A stretch of 64,000 nt of DNA, from contig JAUCEF010000006.1 in NCBI GenBank assembly GCA_033558025.1, forward strand, positions 5,022,001 through 5,086,000. The letters run 5' to 3'. The DNA is from Phytophthora sp. 'mugwort' (taxonomy: Eukaryota > Oomycota > Peronosporomycetes > Peronosporales > Peronosporaceae). This document shows, one piece after another, positions 55,076 through 64,000 of the stretch. Below the pieces are notes generated by a model that worked only from the letters and a program-made list of their open reading frames with translations, did no database searches and had not been told where the DNA came from. Numbering within the stretch: position 1 is the first letter of the stretch; every line of letters begins with the position of its first letter. Made by a program: the position numbers and the translations under genes.

Positions 55076-56268
55076 GGTCACCGCGCGATTTACACATCTA
55101 CGTTGTCTTCAACAATACCATATGGATGGGAATTGGGCAATTGGCACTCATCGATTTTCATTGCTCTGATTGGCTGATCTTGCCCAATCAGTGAAGCGCA
55201 GTTTTTCTGACCAATCATTGACGTGGATACTTCTTACCGTTGCGTTTCGGCATTTTGCCGCGTTCTACAGGCAACCTACCGTAAAATGAAAAAGTAAGTG
55301 TCACGTCGTCAAGGGACATCCTTTGTAGAGCGCTCAGCACCACGTCAAAATGCGTAATTTTGCCGCGTTCATCAAACCTTTTGAGATGCCATGAAGATGC
55401 GTGTTCACGAAGGGTTAAACAAACTACAAGTCGGGTTTACAGTTGACCCAAGTCTGCTACAATAAATAATGTCCTAAATGATCCCTGTCATCGCTGATAT
55501 CCTTCTATATGTTTTAAGCGAACCGAGTTCACCTACTTGTTTCCTAGTCAACATATAGAGCTAATTGATATTCCTGTCAAACACTAAACTTTACCATAAT
55601 TGACCAAAATCTGATACACAAGTGATGCATGAGATTTTAAGTTGTCGCCGAAGCTTCGTCGGCAGCGCGCTGTCGCCGCGGACCTCAGCCTTCAGCATCT
55701 CCTCCAGGACTTCGTTTTCGGGTCTCTATAGCCGCGTCTATAGCGGTAGTCGGCGGCGCAGCTGCTGCCGTCATAGCGACCGAGAACGGAGTGATTCCTC
55801 GCGAATGGGTTTCCGACAATTGGCTGGACCCACGATGCCTACGACTGTTCGCTGGCGGTGCCACGCGCCAAGATGGAGATGGCTTTGTTGATGTGAAATG
55901 ACGGGTGCAATGTGTTGCCGACACGTTTGGGGTCATTTACAAGCAACGTTCCTGCTGCTGTCGCTACCGAACTAAGCTTATATGAGCCTGATTAAAATCT
56001 GACAATGCAATAGCGCTTACAATTTTAAGTTAAAGTAGAGAGCACATTTGCTTGAAAGAACGCAGTGATCGACGTCTCGGTCATCGATCCCTCCTTTTCC
56101 AGTCTCAGCTGCTCCCGGACCCGACTTGAAGGAAGCAAACGTTTTTGATCAGCTTGTTGTCTAGGTCACCAAGTATGAAAATAACGATGCGAATAGCCTT
56201 CACCTTTGCTCAGTGTTTCTTCGTACGAAGCCTGCTCCACGATCTCATCCAATTCACTGTCAATTTCG
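55076..56268. other. Intergenic, no supported gene
   Basis: AT-rich with short frames on both strands and no family motif seen. Confidence 0.4.
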
Positions 56269-56910
56269 TCAGACCGCGAGATGAGGTGTCAACGAACAAA
56301 AAGTCTGTTGACTCGTCCAGTAGATCCTCTGCTGATACTGTTTCCATTTCTGTGTTTTCCTCGTGTGGGTTGCATATGAAGTCGTCAAGTCAATATGCAC
56401 CGGGTCCCGAACACGTAGTCGCCGCATGCGCGACGGCTCATCCGCTCCCCGGCAGGACCGGCGCAATGAGAACCGTCCAAGTATCGCCTTAGTGTGCTGA
56501 AAGCAATTGCGAGCAATATTCCCCTTGATTTCTCTCCGGCACGACTTCACCCATTTCATTGCCAGCAACTGGATCACAAATAAATGTCATCGTTGACACC
56601 TTGCTGCTCCTGGTCAAGCGCGTATTGTAGCTGGCGGTGAATATAGCGCCGCTTTATCCCCGCAATAATTCCAGCACCTAATCGGTGCAACGCTGGTGTG
56701 GTGTTTGGAGGTAAACATTTGATTATGACGCTCCGAAGATCCATTCCAGCCGTGATGTATGATGACGCATTGTCAAGCAGAAATAGCCTTTGCGATTTAA
56801 TTCTCCATATCGTTTTCAGATTCACTAAGCCATTCTCGTACCGAATTTTAAATCTCCTACAGCAGAGAACCAATTCGTTGAAGTTGTCGTGTTGAAATTG
56901 TACATGAGAT
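56269..56910 (-). pseudogene. pogo-like transposase, family B, C-terminal part
   Basis: Minus strand reading with IKSQRLFLLDNASSYITAGM (second catalytic Asp in LLDNASS), then IIKCLPPNTTPALHRLGAGIIAGIKRRY, the C-terminal block of Tigger/pogo transposases, in which the expected QPLDAG is mutated. It continues YIHRQLQYALDQEQQGVND. The matching N-terminal part is at 58762-59346, so the gene appears split by the family-A copy. Confidence 0.7.
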
Positions 56911-56990
56911 GTACAGGGTGTGCCCCTTCTCTGGTTTGACGGACGGAACGCTTCGAATTGACATTTAGGTTCTTCGCTGTTGCTGTCAGC

Positions 56991-58632
56991 TTACACCGTC
57001 TCGGTGACGGTGAGCGCCTCGCTGTCGCCCAGGGCCCCCATGCCGTCCAGCTCCTCGCTGTCCTCCAGGGCCTCCATGCCGTCCAGCATCTCCTCGTCTT
57101 CGAGCATCTCAATATCGCTGGACGGGTCAATCACCTCATGTCTCTCTAGTGTTTCTCTTTCTGCGTCGACTCCCTCACCAGCTTGAAAAGCGCCTCCCAG
57201 TCCGGAACCGTGCTCTCCGACCGGGTTTCCGGCGAAGCCGCTGACAATGATAGCAGTAGATAAGCCCACCAACGCGCTCTTGATCCACGAGATCAGCTGT
57301 TGTCGCGACGGGGCCTGGAGCAGGAAGCCCGTGTTGGGCACGTACGCACGCAGCTGTTGAAGCATTTGGTTCCCCCAAGTAGCGCGAAGCCGATCCTTGA
57401 TGGGCTTGTTCCAGGATATATCGGCTGGCTAACACGCAAAGGTGTAGCCAGCCGGTACTTTCATCAGCTCGACATTGAGCAGGCGAGCGAAGATGTGAAC
57501 GTCCTCGCGCCGGTGCCCCGATAAATTACTTTAGCAACAGCAGAATAGGTTCATCCATGTCCGGTCTGTGCATGAAGTGATGGACCAGGAACTCAATCGT
57601 GAGTTCACTGTTCCACCACCCTGCACGATTACCTAAAAGCTGCCACTAACCTGCAAGGGGTTCAGTGCTTTCCACAACTTCCAGCCGAAGCCATGCTGAA
57701 AATCGGTATTATCCTTAGCACGCGCAGAATCTGTAGACGGCTTGGCCTTGAAAACCAGGAAGGGATCGTGTTTAGCACCAGTGCTGTCGACCAAAAGCAT
57801 CACCGTGACACGTTCTTTCCCTTTACCCGCGCTCTTCATCCACACCATCCTCGTCCCTTTAGCTGCTACAGTCTGGGCAGGCAGGTACCCTCATAATTAA
57901 CAGCTACACAAATTAGATTTCCGCTAGCAAGTAGTCGCCATGCATTTAACATACCTGTTTGATCAGCGTTGAATACCTTGTCAAGATTGAGCTCACGCAT
58001 GCGCTGCTGTACCTCCTGACCAAAACTCTCTGCCACTGCCGCAGCATTGACAGGCGTCTTTGCCCTTCGTGAGTCCGGCGGCGAGGCAAGGCGGTGCCGC
58101 CTCAAAATGCCACGTGCCACGACGGTGAGACCTGGAAACGACCAGGAGATAGCGCCTCCTCTTGATAGTACTCTCTCGCTTTTGTGCGCACCATTTTACC
58201 CGTCACGGGGAGGCCTTCATTCCTGAGTGAGTTTATCCACTGCACAACACGCTCTTCAAGCTCTGTTGGGAGGGATGCTGACATCCCTAGCTTCCTGTCA
58301 TTACAATGACTGCCTGCGACACCAGCACACTTAGCTCTAATTAGGTCAGCTTGCTTGACCCACGTGTACACTTGGCGTTTCTTGCGGCGTTGCATCTCGG
58401 TTTGCAGGGACGGGAAGAACCTCTCCACGGTGGCCTGCATCGAGTACGCAGCTATATAGAACGTGACGACTTCTAGCTTAAAGCTGGACGAGACAGGAAT
58501 GCGCAGAAATTTCCTGGTAGGCTTCCCCACGCCGAAGATTTGCGGGCGGCATATCGCTCTGGTTTTGCTAAGTGACTGGCTTCGATTGTTCAGTTTTTGT
58601 GGTGACAGGTAGTGCGCTCTAGGAGATCTCAT
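56991..58632 (-). pseudogene. pogo-like transposase, family A (inserted within family B)
   Basis: Minus strand, from 58632: an N-terminal helix-turn-helix and PSLQTEMQRRKKRQVYTWVKQADLIRAKC, then (58120-57866) RELNLDKVFNADQTGM, the first DDE Asp. Next is KERVTVMLLVDSTGAKHDPFLVFKAKPS (57848-57633), then after decay ASRYILEQAHQG and PAGYTFACQPADISWNKPIKD-like text (57435-57175), the second half of the core. An acidic tail (DEEMLDGMEALEDSEELDGMGALGDSEALT) ends at 56991. Only a few frame changes separate the blocks, so it is younger than family B. The terminal inverted repeats were not found. Confidence 0.75.
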
Positions 58633-58761
58633 TTGCTGACCTGATTGAATCTGTGCTGCGATCGGCTGAGAGCGGTTGTGCTTTAGGAGTAAGCTCTGCT
58701 GTAGGAGATCTAAAATTCAGTAAATGAACAGCGGTCATCCAGGCTTTTATTGTTGAGGTAC

Positions 58762-59346
58762 TTAACCCCCAACTGGCCCAGCTTTTACGCATCTCGATTT
58801 AAATGTATGTCCGATGAAAAGCGGCCCCCGCATGTCAGATTCATCAGCATTGCATGCCAAGGCAACATTAAACCTTGCCTTGCTTCTGTTCAAATTGGCG
58901 GCGTGCAATGCATTTGTCGGGGCGCAATTTGTAGGACAGGCCTGTTTCGCCAAAGTTGCACACGTCCCCGATGCGTAGTTCATGATAAAGCCATCCCGAC
59001 GCCACGTACACCGACCCACTCTCACCATGTACTCGAAAACTTATAAACCATGGCGACTTTGGAACGACTGTAGCCGTCCATATGGGAATCCAATGCGCTC
59101 CTCCTGCAAAATCTGCATCTTTCTCCTGTGGGCACATGTCCCTTGACTTAAACATATTACTGTCGAGCATGATTGTTCGAGCCTGGCAGTGAAGTACCAA
59201 CTTTGCAAGCGTCTCGTCAAGCTCGGGAAAGTTGGGTGGCCGTGAGCGACTGACTTCTCGGTCATCGTCCCTGACGCCCAAAGAGCGCTCACTTTGTTTA
59301 AGCATCCCCGAAATGGTGCGTTGGACAGACCGCTTTGCAAGAGCAA
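58762..59346 (-). pseudogene. pogo-like transposase, family B, N-terminal part
   Basis: Minus strand: PNFPELDETLAKLVLHCQARTIMLDSNMF (CENP-B-type helix-turn-helix region). It continues into GDVCNFGETGLSYKLRPDKCIARRQFEQKQGKV, where NFGETGL is the first DDE Asp block with D to G, so the catalytic residue is lost. In another frame VALACNADESDMRGPLFIGHTFKSRC follows. Its C-terminus is the separate piece at 56269-56910. Confidence 0.7.
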
Positions 59347-60764
59347 GTCAGCCCTATCCGCTAGCTATGCTGATGTTAAGCTCGGAAATATTGTTTCCAT
59401 AAGCAAATTTTCTTTTTGTGTCCCCGACATACTTGGCTTTCCTCCTCATTGCTTGGATTACTGAATGAGACTTTTTGCAAAATAACAGCTTATGTTGTTA
59501 TAAATGATAGTGCTCATATCAGTATCATCTACTACAATTAATATTGTTTTAATTGATACTGGTATGGTAAACCCCATCCGCCATAGTTAAGGGCCCGATT
59601 TGAAAACGACAGCAAAATACGCCACATCAGAATAAAGATGTCTGACTGGTTAAAACTAATATTTGTATGTCCAAAACGGAAATGCACATAGTAAGACCAA
59701 AACGTGCAAAATAGCAAATAAATTATTATACAAACCCCATAAGTTATGAAACAAGACAGTTGTCAGCTGATTTCATTGTGGCGCATTTGGCCCAGGACGG
59801 CATTTCCGGAAACTTTACTAATAGTAATAAGTTAGGTGGAATTGATTTGTGTCCTTAGTAAGATATATTGGGGTTAAGTTTCAACCATAGGGTTCTTTTA
59901 AAAGCAATTGTCCATCTTATCCACCCAAAATTATAGCAACTAAAGCAAGGGCTGTCTATGGGACGTCTTGTGCTATTGAAAGTGCGCGGCTCTGTGGCAA
60001 ACAGCCATTTTACATACAAATATGCAAACATTACGTATTTTGATTGGCTAATAATATCTGAGTTTTTTTTCGATACAGACTTAGGACTTCCACTCTCTCG
60101 TGGTGTATTTTGCTGTCGGGGGGATTTGCCGGTCGTTGTCTGTAGTGACGACCGGACTATCTGTATAGCACTTTAAATAGAGTAAAAATATCTGCGAAGC
60201 ACAATATATTTATATATATTTACGTATACATAAACTTATACACCGGATTAATATATTCGGAGTAGGACGTTAGCGCTCCCTGCCCCACCCTGACTTTTAA
60301 GTCATCGACGCCACGCGCTGTGTCTGGGATTAGATATTCCAAGGCAGTGTTGCCAAGCCCGCCCATTAGGCATGGTTCAATGTATGGTCCATAATGTACA
60401 GTCAGAGTAGGCCTCAAATAATATAGCAGGTTCCGTAGGAATGTACCGTACGTATTGCCGTCTTCGACATTGGCGCGGTATCGTTGTGAACTTCACACCG
60501 ACGCCTTGTGACTGCTTTATACATTTTCTCACGTTATACGAATCATTCTAAACTCTACGGTTCTAATGTACGGCTCAGCAGGGTTTGCTGCACTGGTTTC
60601 GTAGTGCGTTTGTCGTTTTCTGTGAATCGGATGGGATAGTCTTACCCACGTACCAACAACAAAAAGGTGCATTTGGCCAGATGGAATTAGTCAAACCCAC
60701 ACTAAAACAGCAAAGTTCTGAAGTTCTTCCTCTCCTGGTGGTGCCGTGTATTCGCAACACTTTT
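59347..60764. other. Intergenic, AT-rich, no gene
   Basis: Short frames only. The last 150 bases form the promoter region of the phosphatase copy. Confidence 0.45.
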
Positions 60765-60778
60765 CCATTTCTCAATTG
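60765..60778 (+). promoter_or_regulatory. Oomycete initiator-like motif
   Basis: CCATTTCTCAATTG fits the Inr consensus with mismatches at the first and last positions and lies about 30 bases before the ATG at 60808. The spacing equals that of the two related PAN genes. Confidence 0.6.
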
Positions 60779-60807
60779 ACCCCAGACACCTCGAAAGCCG
60801 TACTGTC

Positions 60808-62079
60808 ATGCTGACCCCGGAACTCCTCGCCATCTACGTGGGCGTCTTTGCCGTGGTATCGAACGCCCAGGTGACATCAGACCCCAGTACCGCCGCGTAC
60901 TCGCTGTCCGCCTTTGCTATTGGTGACTGGGGAACTACGACCTTTAAGGGCTCGTGTTGCTCCCGCTCGGACGCCTACAACAACTACGACATCAACGCTG
61001 AGGATGTCGTGGCCAGCTTGATGAACATCGAGGCTGGCAACGCTGCTGTGAAGCCCAAGGTGATCATTGGCCACGGCGACAACTTCTACTGGACGGGTAT
61101 CAACAGCCTTGAGGCCCGTGACTCGCGTTTCGCGACGACGTTCGAGGAGAAGTTTGACGGCCCCAACATGAAGACGATCCCGTGGGTAAACGTGCTGGGT
61201 AACCACGACTATGGCGGGGCCAGCTACGTGTGCAACAGCGGTGATAACAATGCCAGGTGCGCGAACACGGCTGCTTTGCTGCAAGGCCTTGACAATAAGT
61301 TCAAGTGGCAGTCGGAGTACACGAGCCCGAACGACAACCGATGGAACCTGGACGACCACTTCTACGTCCACCGCATTGAGGACGCTGCCACTGGTGTGAG
61401 CATCGATATCTTCAATGTGGACACGAACGACGCCGACATCCACGGCGCGATGCAGATCTGTTGTCAGTGCTACGGCTACTCGAATGGCGATAGTGCCACC
61501 TGCCGTAACATTGGTCGCGGCCACCAGTACTGCTGTGGAGGTGACAATTCCATGTTTGACTCGTGCATGGCCAAGTTCAAGCAGTGGGGTGATGACTCTC
61601 GCGCACAGATCGCCCAGAAGGTGAGGCAGTCGACGGCGACGTGGAAGATCGTGAACAGCCACTACAGCCCGTACAATCACTATGCGGAGAACGGCATGAA
61701 GAAGTGGTTTGACATTCTTCGCGGCTAGGGCGTGCACGTGTGGTTGAACGGCCACACTCACGGTGAAAAGCACGACTACTCGTCGTCGCTGGGTATTCAC
61801 TTTATTGAGAACGGTGCTGGTGGTGGTATCCAGAAGGAGTCCGCTAGTGGCATTCCGGCCAATGCGTCGGGCTACGTCAAGAACGAGTGGACGTACGGGA
61901 GCAATGAGTACGGCTTTATGTCGTTGCAGGCGTCAAAGAACTGGATCAAGTTACAGTACCACACTGCTGATAATTCGTGGCAATTTGGAGAAAATTTCCA
62001 GAACACCAAGATTGGCGGCGTGGCGACCAAGCACTGCTGGTACATTCCAGCTGATGGCACGGAAGGACGTGGTTGCTAA
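60808..62079 (+). pseudogene. Purple acid phosphatase-like gene without PAN repeats, one internal stop
   Basis: The frame is 423 codons with its own signal peptide (LLAIYVGVFAVVSNA), then the phosphoesterase domain with GDWG, GHGDNFYWTG, GNHDYGG and GHTHGEKH, nearly identical to 38060-39240. A single TAG at 61726-61728 replaces the TCG found at the same place in the 37280 copy. The part after it (from 61729) is intact to the normal stop. Truncation at 306 residues would remove the GHTH metal ligands, so the product should be inactive. The two copies differ at only a handful of residues, but flanks and leaders differ, so the event is recent. A sequencing error or an unfixed allele remains possible. 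Confidence 0.9.
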
Positions 62080-63234
62080 TTCCACTTTTCGTCGTGAGCC
62101 CGACAACCGGCGTAGATTAAGGATGAAGGCTTTGTAATTTTGTTTGACATACATTTCTAAACTGCAACGTCTTTACCACTTGTAAGTTGCAACAAAGTTT
62201 TCGCGTTCATTCAAACGAAAACTGATACTGCTGCAGATTTTATCATTATCGAAAATATGAAAATATGAAGCAGCCAGGCAATATGCCACCCAGATGAAGG
62301 AGGAGGACCTGGCGCTAAAGCGAGATCAGGGGCCTATACGGCGTTTCGGGTCGATCAACAGCCGTCCCAGCCACTGATCTGCAATACAACAAGCATTTAA
62401 CGGATTTTTATTCTGTAAGATTGCTGCTATCAAGTTCTTCTGCTATCCAAACCATCTGTTCCCTGTTTGACTTGAGCTCTCGAAGTAGAAATCTGAAGTG
62501 ACTATTAAAGTGAAAGCTAGCTTTCCAAAGACCCTGATGATGGGACGTCCGTTTCTGTCCTAGAAATGCTGGTAGTTTTGCAACTGCTCCTTGAGTCGTT
62601 TCCTTGAGTCGTTTTTTAGTAGGGCAACGTACCCGATGGCGGGTAACACCATCGGTATAGTAAATCACCACTGTTTACTAGTAATCTTGCCATTTGTACA
62701 ACAAACCTAACCGGGGTTGTCTCTATTATAACTTTGAGTGTATCACAATTCAGGATATCACGAGCTAGAGGACTGTCTGTATTGCGCTGTCTGGGCTCGT
62801 AACAATCAGACAGTTTATGCTACAACGACATGTGAACAACAGCCCGTAACTAAACGCAATGAGAAAAATGAACGTACTATCGCTTAAATTAGGTTCGATG
62901 TTTGGTTCCGCTTGCGAGTCCGAGTCTGATCTCTATTTCTTATCGTCGTACCCCTTTTGATAGCCTTAGCGAGCTTCGCGTGTGCGCTTATAGTACCGCT
63001 TGTGCGCCTCCTTGATCCGCTCTTTGTTAGCCAGGTATTTCTCGGGAGAGTACGTCATCCTTGTGTTTATATTTGTTACGAGCAAACAATTAGGGAATGC
63101 AAAAGCCGCATTCATTACTTGCCGCAATGGCACTTAGTTGGTCCTCGACTACAGTCCGAACTCGGATCGGGAACCTCGCTAGCCTCAGCGTGTATTCTTA
63201 TTCTGCGAAGTTACTCCAACACAAGTTGAATTCC
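62080..63234. other. Intergenic, no supported gene
   Basis: An 87-codon minus-strand frame at 62408-62671 (LLRELKSNREQMVW) reads protein-like without a recognisable family. Otherwise nothing. Confidence 0.4.
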
Positions 63235-64000
63235 ATTGAAAATGCTGTATCTTGCGCACGTTCGCGTAGCTTGGCTTCTTCATCTTCTTGCGGTTCGAGT
63301 CAAGATACCTTTGGTATGGAAATCAGTTAATCTGTCTGGTGGAATCACGAAGAACAGTCGCGGTGCTGCAGGATTTCCAAAACATTTTAAAGCGTCGCGG
63401 AGGCCTGCCTGCTTACAGATGTACTTGTGTGCAGCTGAATCCGAAACAATACATCCGTCTTCATAGAAACCGCACCCGCCGACTTGTAATTCTTCGCCTC
63501 TGGCCGCAGGTAGCTTTTTGTATCAGCCACTCTAAATTCACTGTTGTTATTGAAAACGACAGTTGTCAGTTCAGGTAGCTTATGTGATGCATCACCACCG
63601 CCGAGATTCCTCGTCGCAGCGGTACTGTCTTCCATCGCAACATCATCATCTAGGTCCATAGCATCGCCATCACCCTCGCCTTCGTTCCAGTCTCCTTCCG
63701 TGATATATCAACGTCGTCATGTACCCCATCGTTGTCGACCAGGCGCCGAATGCGAAACACTGCACCTTGCGGCAAAACTGAATGCACATAGCTTTCAAAA
63801 CGATGCCCACGCAGCACTGCAATAGCGCCAACTTCATCAGACGTGGAAATAGATTCCAAAAGCTTCTGCTTATTGCTCCTGTACAGCCGTTGGTAGATCT
63901 CATCTTGTACATATTGAGATGCGAACATGAGGTGATCTGAATCAAAGTTGCTGTTAACACTGTAGTGAAGTAACCAGTGCGACACTTTCACATCATCTAC
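63235..64000 (-). pseudogene. Crinkler/RHS-type C-terminal effector domain remnant, runs off the window
   Basis: Minus strand from the right edge: SHWLLHYSVNSNF, EIYQRLYR, and LRGHRFESYVHSVLPQGAVFRIRRL (63991-63650), which follows the 'G..FE...H..L..GG.F..R.L' pattern of CRN C-terminal domains related to trypanosome RHS proteins. After a frame change near 63655 come LPELTTVVFNNNSEF and SYLRPEAKNYKSAGAVS (63659-63387). In a third frame, LFFVIPPDRLTDFHTKG (about 63370-63270) matches the usual closing block. The N-terminal CRN domain would lie beyond 64000. The frame changes suggest a dead copy. Confidence 0.6.

Overview
The window looks like nuclear DNA of an oomycete, most likely Phytophthora or a close relative. 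The evidence is short GT-AG introns (about 67-82 nt), oomycete-type initiator motifs 30-60 bases upstream of several start codons, remains of both oomycete effector classes (a degenerate RxLR-EER gene and Crinkler pieces), and genes separated by long stretches of decayed transposons. No sign of a bacterial or organellar sequence was seen.

From 1 to 3.8 kb there are remains of a Tc1/mariner and a Mutator-like (MULE) transposase and a degenerate RxLR-type effector gene. From 3.8 to 20.2 kb lies a gene-rich, conserved island: a cyclin-Y-type cyclin, a FAD-dependent D-amino-acid dehydrogenase-like oxidoreductase, a very large six-exon gene joining a kinesin-4 motor to a PRC1/MAP65/Ase1-type microtubule bundler, an ER-type nucleotide(-sugar) transporter of the SLC35B1 type, and, divergently from it, an RRM plus three-CCCH RNA-binding protein. 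The kinesin-PRC1 fusion is the most striking single gene, because in animals these are two separate proteins that work as a complex in the spindle midzone.

From 22 to 62 kb the region is accessory. Three related secreted-protein genes are scattered in it: four PAN/Apple repeats plus an unknown C-terminal domain (minus strand, 22.3-24.4 kb), three nearly identical PAN repeats plus a purple-acid-phosphatase-like domain (37.3-39.2 kb), and the phosphatase domain alone with a single internal stop (60.8-62.1 kb). The middle gene looks like a chimera of the other two, and the pattern of identity suggests gene conversion. Between the first two lies an element about 9.6 kb long, bounded by inverted repeats of about 600 bases. 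It holds two AT-rich genes with giant-virus-like features, a complete but decayed Copia retrotransposon inserted between them and the left arm, and a broken Crinkler gene with a trypsin-like module.

The rest (39-64 kb) is mainly nested transposable-element debris: a repeat family with inverted ends nested in a relative of itself, three or four pogo/Tigger-like transposases (one apparently inserted into another), a piggyBac-like transposase with a Gly-Arg-rich N-terminus, a tRNA-like pol III box pair, a frameshifted DOT1-like methyltransferase, and a Crinkler/RHS-type C-terminal remnant running off the right edge. All identifications come from reading motifs by eye; no database search was possible.
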